64,000 bases of DNA. It comes from DASXHY01 sp036272195. Lineage in GTDB: Bacteria; Verrucomicrobiota; Verrucomicrobiia; Limisphaerales; DASXHY01. Of the stretch, positions 45,639 through 55,543 are shown one piece after another. Below the pieces are notes generated by a model. It searched no databases and was not told the origin of the DNA. It was given only the letters and a program-made list of their open reading frames with translations. Numbering within the stretch: the stretch's first letter is position 1; every line of letters starts with the position of its first letter. The stretch covers positions 124,001-188,000 of the forward strand of contig DATAZE010000049.1 of the NCBI GenBank assembly GCA_036272195.1, given 5' to 3'. The position numbers and the translations under genes are program-made.

Positions 45639-46925
45639 ATGAAAGTGATCCGTCACACCGACGCGAATTTTCCCGATCGTCTGCGCGAAGTCACCGCGCC
45701 GTCGAGTTTGTTTGATGTCGAAATTGAGCAGCGCACACGCGCCATCCTCGACGCCGTGCATTCGCGTGGTGATGACGCCTTGCTGGAATTGACCGAACGT
45801 TTCGACGGCGCAAAACTCGGCGCGGAACAACTCGCCGTGACCCAGGCCGAGTTGATGAATGTCTCGCTCAAAGCGGACGAATCCTTGCGCGCCGCCGTCG
45901 CGGAAGCAGAACGCAACATTGCGATGTTTGCGAAGAAATCGAAACGGCGCAATTGGGAGGCGAAAAATTCGTACGGCGCAAGGGTTGGCGAGAAGTTTGA
46001 TCCTTTCCAACGTGTTGGCATTTACATTCCCGGCGGGACGGCGCCGCTCGTTTCTACAGCGCTGATGACCATCACGCTTGCCAAAGTTGCCGGCTGCAAG
46101 GAAATCGTCGTCTGCACGCCGTGCAGGAAAGACGGCAGTATCAATTCCGCGCTTCTGTTTGCGGCGAGAGCGGCGGGCGCCACGGAGATTTATCGCGCCG
46201 GGGGCGCGCAAGCGATTGCCGCGATGGCTTACGGCACCAAAACGATTCGCCGCGTGCAGAAGATTTTCGGGCCCGGCAACGCCTATGTCGTCACAGCGAA
46301 GCGATTGTTGGTTGGTTACGTCGCGATTGATTTGCTGCCCGGCCCGAGCGAAGTGCTGGTGCTGGCGGACGAGACCGCGGACCCGAAATTCGCCGCCGCC
46401 GATTTGCTGGCGCAGGCCGAGCACGGCTCCGGCCACGAGCGCGTCTGGCTGATTACGGATTCGGCGAAAATTTTGAAAGCGGTTGAAAAGGAAATCGCGA
46501 AGCAACTGCCGAAACTTGCCCGCCGTGATTTCATCCAACGCGTGCTCGATCACAACACCTGGCTCATCCAGGTAAAAACAATCGACGACGGTGTGGCGCT
46601 AACGAACCAACTCGCGCCCGAACACTGCGAAGTACTGACGCGTAATCCGCGAAAATTGTCCGAAGGCGTTTTGACCGCCGGCGCGATTTTCCTCGGGCCC
46701 TGGTCGCCGACGGTGCTGGGCGATTACGTGGCCGGCCCGAGCCATACGCTGCCGACCGGCGGCGCGGGCACGTCATTCGCAGGCCTGACCGTGGATCAAT
46801 TTCAGCGCCGCACCAGCGTGGTGGAATACAATCGCGGCGCACTCAAGAAGGCGTTGCCAGCGGTGAAAAAGTTTGCCGAGATTGAGGGACTCGGAGCGCA
46901 CGGACGCAGCGCGGAAATTCGTTAA
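45639..46925 (+). CDS. hisD: Histidinol dehydrogenase
   Basis: A 428-residue enzyme oxidising L-histidinol to L-histidine in two NAD-dependent steps. Landmarks: VGIYIPGGTAPLVSTALM, YRAGGAQAIAAMAYGTKTI, KIFGPGNAYVVTAKRL, the zinc ligand region LAQAEHGSGHERVWL, and QLAPEHCEV with the catalytic Glu/His pair. Length and order are typical. It is 2 bp upstream of hisC, so the two are co-transcribed; the rest of the his pathway is elsewhere. Confidence 0.96.
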   Translation: MKVIRHTDANFPDRLREVTAPSSLFDVEIEQRTRAILDAVHSRGDDALLELTERFDGAKLGAEQLAVTQAELMNVSLKADESLRAAVAEAERNIAMFAKKSKRRNWEAKNSYGARVGEKFDPFQRVGIYIPGGTAPLVSTALMTITLAKVAGCKEIVVCTPCRKDGSINSALLFAARAAGATEIYRAGGAQAIAAMAYGTKTIRRVQKIFGPGNAYVVTAKRLLVGYVAIDLLPGPSEVLVLADETADPKFAAADLLAQAEHGSGHERVWLITDSAKILKAVEKEIAKQLPKLARRDFIQRVLDHNTWLIQVKTIDDGVALTNQLAPEHCEVLTRNPRKLSEGVLTAGAIFLGPWSPTVLGDYVAGPSHTLPTGGAGTSFAGLTVDQFQRRTSVVEYNRGALKKALPAVKKFAEIEGLGAHGRSAEIR

Positions 46926-46927
46926 AA

Positions 46928-48043
46928 ATGAAAATCCCGCGCTCACTCATCCGCCCGCTGGTTCACGACTTGCATGCCTATGTTCCCGGCGAGCAACCGA
47001 AGATTAAGGGCCTCATCAAGCTCAACACCAACGAAAATCCGTATCCGCCTTCACCGCGCGTAGTGAAAGCGGTCAAAGCAGCGGTGGATGGGCGACTGCG
47101 GCTGTATCCCAATCCCACGGCGCAGGCGTTGCGCGAAAAATTGGCCAAGCTGCATGGATGCAAGGCCGAGAACATCATCATAGGCAACGGCTCGGACGAA
47201 TTGCTTGCGCTGGCGGTGCGCGCTTTTGTGGAACCCAGCCGAAAGGCAGAAGGCGGAAGGCGGAAGGCGGAATCAACGGTGCAATATTTCCAGCCCAGCT
47301 ATTCGCTCTACCCAGTCCTGGCGGATATTCATGGCGCGGCGAAAAATCCCGTCCCGCTGAATGCAAATTTCAGTTTGCCGGAAGTGCCGGAAGTGAGACG
47401 CGGCGGAGTTTGGGACTTCGACGCCGCGCTGACATTCGTCACCACGCCAAACGCCCCAAGCGGCCGGGGCCATTCAAATGCCGAGTTGGAAAAACTTTGC
47501 CGTATCATGAACGGAGTCGTGGTGCTCGATGAAGCTTACGTGGATTTTGCAGAAGGAAATGCGATGAAACTCGCGCTGAAACATCCTCACGTGATTGTTT
47601 CGCGTACGTTTTCAAAGGCCTATTCGCTTTGCTTCCAACGCGTCGGTTATTTTGTCGGGGACAAAGAACTCATTGCCGCGCTGGACAAAATTCGCGACAG
47701 CTACAACGTCAATGGCCTCGGGCAGATTGCCGCGATGGCCACGCTGGACGACCTGCCGCATTATCGCGCGAACTTTCGCAGGATTATCGCAACGCGCGAA
47801 GAATTAAGCCGCGCATTGACATTGCTGGGTTTTCGCGTTCTGCCGAGCCAAACGAATTTCATCCTGGCGAAGCCGCCCGTTAATCCAGCGAAAGATTGGC
47901 TTCAAAAATTACGCGAGAAAAAAATCCTGGTTCGCTGGTTTAATCAACCGGAAGTGAGAGATTTTCTCCGCATCACCATTGGCACCCCGGCGGAAGCGAG
48001 GGCTTTGGTGCGGGCCGTGAAATCGATTTTGCGCCGTCCCTGA
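46928..48043 (+). CDS. hisC: Histidinol-phosphate aminotransferase
   Basis: A 371-residue PLP-dependent class II aminotransferase. Marks: LNTNENPYPPSP at the N-terminus, IIGNGSDELL, TPNAPSG, VVLDEAYVDF and the PLP lysine in VSRTFSKAYSL. It converts imidazole-acetol phosphate to histidinol phosphate. Around residues 104-115 an extra basic stretch (AEGGRRKAES) is encoded by a heptamer tandem array (47249-47272) lying between two conserved strands, in a surface loop position. Confidence 0.94.
   Translation: MKIPRSLIRPLVHDLHAYVPGEQPKIKGLIKLNTNENPYPPSPRVVKAVKAAVDGRLRLYPNPTAQALREKLAKLHGCKAENIIIGNGSDELLALAVRAFVEPSRKAEGGRRKAESTVQYFQPSYSLYPVLADIHGAAKNPVPLNANFSLPEVPEVRRGGVWDFDAALTFVTTPNAPSGRGHSNAELEKLCRIMNGVVVLDEAYVDFAEGNAMKLALKHPHVIVSRTFSKAYSLCFQRVGYFVGDKELIAALDKIRDSYNVNGLGQIAAMATLDDLPHYRANFRRIIATREELSRALTLLGFRVLPSQTNFILAKPPVNPAKDWLQKLREKKILVRWFNQPEVRDFLRITIGTPAEARALVRAVKSILRRP
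47249..47272. repeat. Heptamer tandem repeat (GAAGGCG)x3.4 inside hisC
   Basis: Three perfect copies of GAAGGCG plus GAA, preceded by a diverged GAAAGGCA. Each unit change would shift the hisC frame by one base. It is analogous in design to the arrays at 12108-12142 and 12632-12666, but with a different unit. Confidence 0.85.
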
Positions 48044-48088
48044 CAACTTCCCCTTGCCCCAGCGCGCCAAACCCGCTATGCACGCACC

Positions 48089-49195
48089 ATGGATTCCCGC
48101 GAAGCGTTGGTGGCCTTGAACATGATCGAGCACGTCGGACCCGTGCGCGTCCGGCAATTGCTCGAACACTTCGGCGAAGCCCCCAAAATCCTCAGCGCCT
48201 CCAAACAACAACTCCTCCATGTGCGCGGCATCGGCGAGGAAACCGCTCAATCCATCGCGAGTTGGGAAAAATCCATCGACCTCGCCGCCGAAATGAAACG
48301 CATCGCCGACTCCGGCTGCGAAATCGTCATTCAGTCGGATGAACATTATCCCGCGATGCTCCGCGAGATCTACGACCCGCCCGTCGTGCTCTACATCAAA
48401 GGCAGTTTGACCGCGAAGGACAAAAACGCTGTGTCCATGGTCGGCTCGCGCATGACGACGCATTACGGAATCGAAGTCGCGCGGAAACTCGCCTATCAAC
48501 TCGCTTACATCGGGGTCACGGTCGTGAGCGGCGGCGCGCGCGGTATTGATACTGCCGCGCATCAAGGCGCGCTTTCCGGCAGAGGCCGCACCCTGTGCGT
48601 TCTCGGTACCGGAATCAATATTGTGTTCCCGCCGGAGAATGGGGAATTGTTCGAACGCATTGCAGCGAACGGCGCGATCATTTCGCAATATCCCTTCAAC
48701 CGCAAAGCGGACAAATCATCCTTCGCCATCCGCAATCGCATTGTGGCCGGCATGACCCTGGGCACGGTGGTGGTGGAAGCCAATCTCACCAGCGGCGCGC
48801 TCATCACCGCGAATTTCGCCATCGAATACGGCCGGCAGGTCTTCGCCGTGCCCGGTCGCATTGATTCACCGCGCAGCAAAGGCTGTCATGAATTGATTAA
48901 AAAAGGCGCGAAACTTTGCGAAAGCGCGGAGGACATTCTCAGCGAGTTCGAATATCTCTTTCCCGCCAGCAATCGCCCGCCGTCGCCGAATGAAACCGGC
49001 GTCCTGCCCGCGCTGGAACTTTCCGATCACGAACAGAGAGTTTTCGGCACACTCGACAGCGAGGAATTGACCATCGACGATGTCATCCGCAAATCCGGCC
49101 TGCCGAGTTCCACTGTTTCCGTCGCATTGTTGAGTTTGGAAATGAAACGCCTGGTGAAGCAATTGCCGGGAAAACTATTTATACGGAACCGGTGA
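48089..49195 (+). CDS. dprA: DNA-processing protein DprA
   Basis: A 368-residue DprA/Smf. The N-terminal helix-hairpin-helix domain (about 1-65, with LLHVRGIGEETAQSI) is followed by the Rossmann-like DNA-binding core: VSMVGSRMTTHYG, VVSGGARGIDTAAHQGAL, FPPENGELFERI, NRIVAGMTLGTVVVEA and AVPGRIDSPRSKGCHELI. A winged-helix DML1 domain ends it (about 305-368). It protects incoming single-stranded DNA and loads RecA, so the organism probably can take up DNA. It is 45 bp after hisC. Confidence 0.95.
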   Translation: MDSREALVALNMIEHVGPVRVRQLLEHFGEAPKILSASKQQLLHVRGIGEETAQSIASWEKSIDLAAEMKRIADSGCEIVIQSDEHYPAMLREIYDPPVVLYIKGSLTAKDKNAVSMVGSRMTTHYGIEVARKLAYQLAYIGVTVVSGGARGIDTAAHQGALSGRGRTLCVLGTGINIVFPPENGELFERIAANGAIISQYPFNRKADKSSFAIRNRIVAGMTLGTVVVEANLTSGALITANFAIEYGRQVFAVPGRIDSPRSKGCHELIKKGAKLCESAEDILSEFEYLFPASNRPPSPNETGVLPALELSDHEQRVFGTLDSEELTIDDVIRKSGLPSSTVSVALLSLEMKRLVKQLPGKLFIRNR

Positions 49196-49280
49196 GCCCC
49201 ACCCCGTCCGGCGCACAATACTCCGCACGGAAATTTTCCCAAAAGGTGCTAGATTGCCGGAGGTAGAGGCAAGCTCCGTT

Positions 49281-49739
49281 ATGGATGATTCCAGTTATAC
49301 TATTTTGCTGGTTGAGGACGAGGAGAATGACGCGCTCCTAGTCCGGATGGCATTCAAGAAGAATAGCATCGCCAACCCCGTCCAATGGGTGAAGGACGGC
49401 CTGGAAGCCATTGCCTACCTGAATGGCGAAGGGGAATTTGCCGACCGGAAGCATTATCCGTTTCCCGAAGTTTTGATTCTGGATTTAAAAATGCCTCGCA
49501 TGAACGGATTGGAACTGCTCGCCTGGATCCGCGACCATCCCGAATTTCGCGTGATTCCCACCATTATCATGTCCGCCTCGCAATTGGATTCCGACGTGGA
49601 AAAAGCCTACAGCCTCGGGGCGAACACTTACATGATTAAACCTACTTCGTTCGATGACCTCGCCAACATAGTGAAGCTGGCCCACGAATACTGGAAGGTC
49701 AGCGTCAAACCGAGGTCGACGCGATCAAAATCCCATTGA
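49281..49739 (+). CDS. Single-domain response regulator, Rcp1-like
   Basis: A 152-residue receiver starting MDDSSYTILLVEDEEND, with acidic pair Glu 12/Asp 13, phospho-acceptor Asp 68 (LILDLKMPRMNG), Ser in MSAS and Lys in MIKPTSF. The spacing and the ENDALLVRMAFKK helix match the Rcp1/CheY-like regulators that partner phytochrome-type or PAS-rich kinases. No output domain is present. A GTP- or kinase partner is not adjacent; the hybrid kinase at 51965-55543 is the nearest candidate. Confidence 0.9.
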   Translation: MDDSSYTILLVEDEENDALLVRMAFKKNSIANPVQWVKDGLEAIAYLNGEGEFADRKHYPFPEVLILDLKMPRMNGLELLAWIRDHPEFRVIPTIIMSASQLDSDVEKAYSLGANTYMIKPTSFDDLANIVKLAHEYWKVSVKPRSTRSKSH

Positions 49740-49928
49740 TGGCGGTCGCGAGCGGGTCAGAATGGATGCCTTCGTATTCCCGTGTCCGGAGGAGGATGTC
49801 CTCAACGATTTGCAATGCCACGCATTCATTTCATTTGTGCATAACGAGTGAAGAACCGGTGAGTAAGTCAACCTTGAGAATTATTGAATCCGAAGGCAGC
49901 CTGATGGACGCGGGAACAGAAAGAATCT

Positions 49929-50510
49929 ATGAGCGTAGCTAGCATAGGTTGTTCAGACGGGAATTCCTCCCTGGTGCAATCATCGCGCTTCGAAGTCTCG
50001 CTGGTCTACCAGGATCTCCCAACGGGAATGCACGCCCGTCAATTTCTCAATCATGTGCTCGATCATTGCCAACTCGCCGCTGAGTTCAGTCTCACGCTCT
50101 GGAAATTAGATTTGTTTCACCTCCCGGAAATTTGCGAACAAGCCGTCATCGCCGCCTGCAGCGCCGCGCTCGTGCTCCTGTCCGTGCGCGGCGACATCGG
50201 ATTGGAAGCCGCCACCGAAAACTGGCTCGCGCAATGGATCCATCGGCGCGGTGACGACGAATGCGCCCTGGCAGTGCTGATTGATTGCGACATGCAGCGA
50301 CTCGATTCGGTTGCGCAAACCTTGTTCCGCTTGCAGGACATCACGCGTTCAAGCCAGGTGCGGTTGTTCGTCGGATTCATGCCTGCTTCGTCGGCGAAAC
50401 CGGCGTCCTCGTGGAAACACGAATCGCACGACGACGATTCATTGCTCGTTACACCCGGTCGCGCCTGGAACGTATTTTCAGTCCCTAGCGAGGGCGGGCT
50501 GAACGAATAA
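49929..50510 (+). CDS. Hypothetical protein downstream of receiver
   Basis: A 193-residue soluble protein. Residues 20-145 look like an alpha/beta domain (FEVSLVYQDLPTGMHARQFL, LTLWKLDLFHLPEICEQAVI, AALVLLSVRGDIGLEAATEN, CALAVLIDC); the last 50 residues are Ser/Asp/His-rich. I do not recognise a family. It follows the receiver in the same direction after 190 bp and may be linked to it. Confidence 0.6.
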   Translation: MSVASIGCSDGNSSLVQSSRFEVSLVYQDLPTGMHARQFLNHVLDHCQLAAEFSLTLWKLDLFHLPEICEQAVIAACSAALVLLSVRGDIGLEAATENWLAQWIHRRGDDECALAVLIDCDMQRLDSVAQTLFRLQDITRSSQVRLFVGFMPASSAKPASSWKHESHDDDSLLVTPGRAWNVFSVPSEGGLNE

Positions 50511-50524
50511 CCTTGGCGCCCCGC

Positions 50525-50594
50525 GTTTGTAGTTCCGCATTTATGCGGCCGGGCGAAACTCCGAGGCAGACCGCGTAAACGCGGAACTACAAAC
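50525..50594. repeat. Inverted repeat GTTTGTAGTTCCGC
   Basis: Perfect 14-bp arms (50525-50538 and 50581-50594) with inner ATTTATGCGG / CCGCGTAAAC pairing, forming a long hairpin. It lies in the 210-bp gap before the anion permease; otherwise that gap shows nothing. Confidence 0.75.
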
Positions 50595-50720
50595 ACCAGA
50601 CTGCGCCGGACACATCTTCAAAATTCACACCTTATGACCCTGCGCTGATTCATCGTTGCTCCGCGCGGAAAAAACTTTCAGACTCCCGGCTGTGAAGGCT
50701 TTTGGATTGAACAACGCCGC

Positions 50721-51953
50721 ATGAGCAACCCCGGCCCCACCATTCTCTCCATCTTTGCCGTCACTTATTTCGGCATTGCCATCGGACGCATTCCGGGACT
50801 AAAAATCAATCGCGTCGGCATTGTTTTATTGGGCGCCATTGCAGTCATGATCTTTGGCGGATTCTCCACCGACCAGGTCATTTCGTTCGTTAACTGGCCG
50901 ACCGTTCTTTTACTGTTTGGTTTTTTCGTCATATCCGCGCAACTCCGGCTCTGTGGTTTTTACGACCAGGTCGCCAACGCCATCTCCGCGCGCCTCAATC
51001 ATCCGGGACGATTTCTCATTGTCCTGATGGCCGTGACCGGCGGTCTGTCGGCGTTCCTCAATCACGATATAGTCTGTTTCGTTTTCACTCCCATCGTTGG
51101 CTCCGCGCTTCTTCGCAAACGGATCAATCCGGTTCCATTCCTCGTGGCCCTGGCGATCGCGAGCGACATCGGCGCGGCGGCAACATTGATCGGCAACCCG
51201 CAGAACATGATGATCGGCGAGGTCGCCAAACTCAGCTTTGGCCCTTACATGCTTTGGAGCGCCGTCCCGGTCGTTTTCGCGATGGGCTCCGCTTGCGCCA
51301 TTATCTGGTTCATGTCCCGCGACGATCTTCAGTCGGAACTGGCGGCTCAGAACGCCCCCACCGGTGAACCGTGCGCCTTGAATCGCCCGCACGCCATCAA
51401 AGGAATCGTCATTCTCATCGTGGTGGTGGGATTGTTCTTCACGTCGTTGCCCAAGGAAATTATTGCGCTTGCCGCAGCGGGGATTCATCTCGCCAGCCCG
51501 AAGTTTCGCACGGATGACCTCCTCAAACTGGTGGACTGGCCCATCCTCGTGCTCTTTATGGGATTATTCGTCGTGACTGGCGCATTTCAAACCACCGGCT
51601 ACGGCGACCGCGCGGTGGAATGGCTTGCGCACAGCGGCGTCAATCTCGGTGCTCCCGCCATTCTCGCGCTCGCCACGGCGACGCTTTCGAATTTAATCGG
51701 CAATTCGGCCACGGTGATGCTCCTCCTGAAAGTGGTCAGTTTTTCCCACACGTCCACCGCGTATGTTCTTGCCTTGGCCAACAGCTTCGGCGGCGGGTTG
51801 TTCATCATCGGCAGCGTCGCCAATATCATCGTCGTCCAACAGGCGCGCGACATGGATATCCCTATTTCGTTTCGCCAGTTCGCGCGGCTCGGCGTTCCGG
51901 TTACGTTGGCGGCGCTGGCCGGGCTGATCGGCTGGGTGCTTTTGATGCCGTGA
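50721..51953 (+). CDS. ArsB/NhaD-type (SLC13-like) ion permease
   Basis: A 410-residue inner-membrane permease with about 11 hydrophobic segments. Two pseudo-symmetric motifs are visible: LSAFLNHDIVCFVFTPIVG (about 111-128) with IGNPQNMMIG (about 157-166), and LSNLIGNSATVMLLLKVV (about 320-340). This is the ion-transporter superfamily pattern of arsenite, citrate-Mg and Na+/H+ NhaD carriers. Substrate unknown; no arsenic resistance genes are nearby. Confidence 0.85.
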   Translation: MSNPGPTILSIFAVTYFGIAIGRIPGLKINRVGIVLLGAIAVMIFGGFSTDQVISFVNWPTVLLLFGFFVISAQLRLCGFYDQVANAISARLNHPGRFLIVLMAVTGGLSAFLNHDIVCFVFTPIVGSALLRKRINPVPFLVALAIASDIGAAATLIGNPQNMMIGEVAKLSFGPYMLWSAVPVVFAMGSACAIIWFMSRDDLQSELAAQNAPTGEPCALNRPHAIKGIVILIVVVGLFFTSLPKEIIALAAAGIHLASPKFRTDDLLKLVDWPILVLFMGLFVVTGAFQTTGYGDRAVEWLAHSGVNLGAPAILALATATLSNLIGNSATVMLLLKVVSFSHTSTAYVLALANSFGGGLFIIGSVANIIVVQQARDMDIPISFRQFARLGVPVTLAALAGLIGWVLLMP

Positions 51954-51964
51954 GAAGATGCGAT

Positions 51965-54900
51965 CTAATGATCCACCAGTTCCACTCCGTTCCCATTTCC
52001 ATTCCCAATTCGCATCCCCGTTAAATGGTCCTCCGCCGCGGGCAATTCAATCCAGAACTGGCTCCCGTTCACGCCGTCGGACTCCACCCCGACCTGCCCA
52101 CCCATGCGCTCCATCGCTTTGCGCACGATCGCGAGGCCGATGCCCGTGCCCTCGTATTGGCTTTCCGGATGAATGCGTTCGAACATGCCAAACAAGCGAT
52201 GTTGATGCTCGGGCTTGATGCCAATTCCATTGTCCCGCACGAACATCCGCACATGGCCGTTGCCTCGCTCCGTCCAAACCTTGCACTGCGGCGTGGTATT
52301 GGGCGGCACAAACTTGCACGCATTGGCCAGCAGGTTGGAAATCACCTGCGTCAGGGAAGGCTCATGGCCAATCACACTTTCCAACCGCTCGGCAATTTCA
52401 ATCTCGCCGCCCGATGCCTGTATCCCGGGATATTGCTGGACGATCTCCCGCACCAGCGAATCGAGCGCGACCGGTTGCACGGCAACCTCGGAGCGCGTCA
52501 GCCGGCTGTAAGTAAGGATTTCGCGAATCATCCGGTCCATGCGGTCGCCGCTGCGGGAAATGCGCTCCAGATATTCGCGACCCGTTTTATCCAATTGTTC
52601 GCCGTAATCTTCCAGCAGCGCGTTGGCATAACCCTGCATCGCGCGCACCGGCGCCCGCAAATCGTGCGAGATCGTGTAAGAAAACTCCTCCATTTGCTGC
52701 ACCATCTCGCGCAGCGACGCGGTCCGTTCCGCCGTCAGTTTTTCCAGGCTGCCGGTGTAGCGGCTCAATTCCTCCTGCGCGAGGCGAAGTTTTTCCTCGC
52801 CCTGTTTGCGTTGGATGAATTGCGCCAGTCCTTTGGCGGCCAACGCGAGTTCGCTGGCGACGGTTTCCGAAATTTGATGTTTGCCATAAACACACAGCAC
52901 GCCCACGACTCTTTCGGCGACCATCAGCGGGTAGGCGCCCAGACTCACGATTCCCTCGCGGCGCAACCAGTCATTATCGCCGCCATCACTGTCTTCATCG
53001 ATTTTATTGACGATGTAAATTTTCCGCCGGCCCGCGACGCGGCCAATCGTTGACGAGCCAACTGCTATGGTTGAGTCGAAGGCATCCATGTCCGTATAAA
53101 GGCCCGCGCTCGAACGAAGCTTGAGGGTTTCCGCGCCTTCCTCCAGCGACCAAATCCGCACCAGCGCCAGTTCGAGACGCTTGAGCAACGCTTCGGAAAC
53201 CTGTTGCAAAACAACGTGCCCGGAGGCGTCCGTGGCCGTCTCCATGGCCACTTCCGCCCGCAACACAGCCATGCGCGCCCGCTCAGCGATGGTTGCCTGC
53301 TCTTGGCGGTGTTCAGTCACATCCCGCAGCACGGTCAGCAGCCTCTCCACGCGGCCATCCGTGCCGTGAATAGGCCGCAACACCACATCCCACCATTTTT
53401 GCGTCCCCTTTGGGGTCGTTCGAAAGCCGATGAAGTGGCCGTTCTTGCCCAGCAATGCCGAGCGATACGCCTTTTCTGCCGATTCGCGCGCGTCTCCCTC
53501 CCACAATCCCGGCCAGTAAGATTTGGCGCGCACTTCCGAATCGCCTGTCTCTAATAATTTGCGACCCGCCGGATTCACAAACACGACCCGGCCATCCAGG
53601 TCCAGCACCTTGATGCAATCCGGACTGCTGTCCAAAATGGTCCGGTTGAATTCCTCACTCTCGGTCAGGGCCTTCTCCGCCAACCGGCGTTCGGTGATGT
53701 CGGCGTTCACTTCCAGGATCGCGTGAATTTTTTTCTGGTCGTCGTAGTGCACCACCCACTGGGTCGTCACATGAAGGACCTTTCCGTCCTTGCGCCGATG
53801 CGTGACCTCGCCTTTCCAATGGCCGTCCTTGTGCAGTTTTGCCTGTATCTTCGACAAAGGCTCGGCAGTTTGCATATCCAGCAGAATATGCGAGGTCTGG
53901 CCCACCGCTTCCTCCGAACTGTAACCGTACATTTGCTCGGCGCCCCGGCTCCAAAGGATGATTCGATCCTTGGCTGAACGCACCAGTAGCGGCGCCATCT
54001 CCAGCAGCCGCGCCTGATCGCGCAACCGCAATTCGCTCTCGCGCAATTCCGAGTTGCGCGTGGCTAACTCCTCGTTGAGCGTCGTCAACTCCTCGTTCGC
54101 CGATTCCAACTCTTCATTCGAGGTTTCGAGTTCCTCGTTGAGGCTTTGCAACTCTTCGTTCGCGGACTGGACTTCCTCATTCGAGGCCTGCAATTCCTCA
54201 ATGGAAGTATCGTGCTCTTCCTGAAGGGAATTCAAGTGCTCGCGGAGCGCAGCCAGTTCAACCTTCGCGTCCGCCAACTGCCGGGATTCATTGGCGGCAC
54301 GGCCCACATTATTCCGGGAACCGGCAACCGCAATGGGCGCCGGGCGCGGCTCGCGCTTTTCGAATAAAACCAGGTAGCATTGCGCCCGTAATTTCAGGGG
54401 AACCACTTCGATGTCGACCAGCCCGCGGCGATTTTCCGCGCGCACGCCTTTCTCGCGGACCACTCGTCTCTCCTTTTTGGCCCGCGCAATCGCGCGTTCC
54501 AGGGCCACGACCAGGCCGTCCTGGGCCATTTTTAATATCTGGAAAGTCGCCTTGCCGGACGGCAGCTTGAGGTAGCGTTCCACTTCTCCGCGAAATTGCA
54601 GCACGTCGCCGTCGCCATTGATCAGGACGCCCGGCGGGGCATATTTTTGCAAAACCAGCCGGTCTGCTTCCTTCTGCACTTCCACCGAATTCAATTCCAT
54701 CGGCGGGGGCGACGACGGGCGAGACATTCTGCCTGAGGGAACAACCGGCGGACGATCGAAGCGCGCCCAGTTCGCCGCTTGTTTTTTGGAATAAATCCGG
54801 TGCGTCTTTTCAACTGTGTTGAAAAGATTGTGAAACTGCCCCACGGATTCCGATGAGCCCAGCACCAAATGGCCGTCCGGTTTCAATGCGTAGTGAAATG

Positions 54901-55543
54901 AAGGAATGATCTTCTGCTGCAACTCCGGCTCGAAATAAATCAGCATGTTCCGGCAAGTGATCAAATCCACTCGCGTGAAAGGCGGGTCCTGCAACAGATT
55001 GTGTTGCGCGAAAACAACCGGGTCGCGAATGGATTTCTGCACGCGGTAACCGCCTTCTTCCGGCGTAAAAAAACTTTCCAGGCGCCCCGCGCCCACCGTG
55101 CCGACGTCGGCCTTGTTGTAAAATCCGGCCCGCGCGAATTCCAGGATCGAGCCATTCACGTCACTGGCAAAAATTTGCAGTGGCACGCGCGCGTCCTGCT
55201 TTTCAGCAAATTCGGTATAGGCCATCGCGATGGAGTACGCCTCCTGGCCACGGGAACAACCTGCCACCCAGATCCGCAATGTGTCCGCGCCGGAAAGATT
55301 TTTCACCATCTTCGGAAAAATCTTGCGCTTCAAGTTTTCAAACACCGATGGGTTGCGAAAAAAGCTGGTGACGTTGATGAGTAAATCCTGGTGCAACGCC
55401 TCCAATTCCAAAGGCTGTTGCCGGAGAATTTTCACGTAATCCTCCAACCTCTTCGTCCGGGTGATGGACAAACGCCGATTCAACCGCCGCTGAATGGTGT
55501 TGGTTTTGTAGAATGTAAAATCGATCCCGGTCTTGGCGCGCAA
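51965..55543 (-). CDS. CheR methyltransferase / PAS / GAF / histidine kinase (3' part of split CheB-CheR-HK gene)
   Basis: A long frame of about 1190 residues that continues the CheB-like frame at 55480-56298. Order: CheR N-terminal domain (about 1-50; TGIDFTFYKTNTIQRRLNRR), CheR SAM domain (about 60-255; WVAGCSRGQEAYSIAMAY, ITCRNMLIYFEPELQ), a PAS-like region, a leucine/glutamate coiled coil with NEELxSxNEE repeats (about 435-520), two PAS domains, a GAF domain, then HisKA with the phospho-acceptor His (SYTISHDLRAPV) and an HATPase (LLANACKFVPP, DNGIGIKPEHQHRL, GTGIGLAIVRKAMERMGGQV). There is no proper start: the TTG at 55543 lies after the conserved EDENLRRVFQLL sequence that reads in this frame further upstream. 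Confidence 0.85.
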   Translation of the reverse strand: MRAKTGIDFTFYKTNTIQRRLNRRLSITRTKRLEDYVKILRQQPLELEALHQDLLINVTSFFRNPSVFENLKRKIFPKMVKNLSGADTLRIWVAGCSRGQEAYSIAMAYTEFAEKQDARVPLQIFASDVNGSILEFARAGFYNKADVGTVGAGRLESFFTPEEGGYRVQKSIRDPVVFAQHNLLQDPPFTRVDLITCRNMLIYFEPELQQKIIPSFHYALKPDGHLVLGSSESVGQFHNLFNTVEKTHRIYSKKQAANWARFDRPPVVPSGRMSRPSSPPPMELNSVEVQKEADRLVLQKYAPPGVLINGDGDVLQFRGEVERYLKLPSGKATFQILKMAQDGLVVALERAIARAKKERRVVREKGVRAENRRGLVDIEVVPLKLRAQCYLVLFEKREPRPAPIAVAGSRNNVGRAANESRQLADAKVELAALREHLNSLQEEHDTSIEELQASNEEVQSANEELQSLNEELETSNEELESANEELTTLNEELATRNSELRESELRLRDQARLLEMAPLLVRSAKDRIILWSRGAEQMYGYSSEEAVGQTSHILLDMQTAEPLSKIQAKLHKDGHWKGEVTHRRKDGKVLHVTTQWVVHYDDQKKIHAILEVNADITERRLAEKALTESEEFNRTILDSSPDCIKVLDLDGRVVFVNPAGRKLLETGDSEVRAKSYWPGLWEGDARESAEKAYRSALLGKNGHFIGFRTTPKGTQKWWDVVLRPIHGTDGRVERLLTVLRDVTEHRQEQATIAERARMAVLRAEVAMETATDASGHVVLQQVSEALLKRLELALVRIWSLEEGAETLKLRSSAGLYTDMDAFDSTIAVGSSTIGRVAGRRKIYIVNKIDEDSDGGDNDWLRREGIVSLGAYPLMVAERVVGVLCVYGKHQISETVASELALAAKGLAQFIQRKQGEEKLRLAQEELSRYTGSLEKLTAERTASLREMVQQMEEFSYTISHDLRAPVRAMQGYANALLEDYGEQLDKTGREYLERISRSGDRMDRMIREILTYSRLTRSEVAVQPVALDSLVREIVQQYPGIQASGGEIEIAERLESVIGHEPSLTQVISNLLANACKFVPPNTTPQCKVWTERGNGHVRMFVRDNGIGIKPEHQHRLFGMFERIHPESQYEGTGIGLAIVRKAMERMGGQVGVESDGVNGSQFWIELPAAEDHLTGMRIGNGNGNGVELVDH

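Noticed and set aside
49736..49942. 68-codon plus-strand frame after the receiver gene
   Set aside because: Overlaps both neighbours and has no recognisable content.
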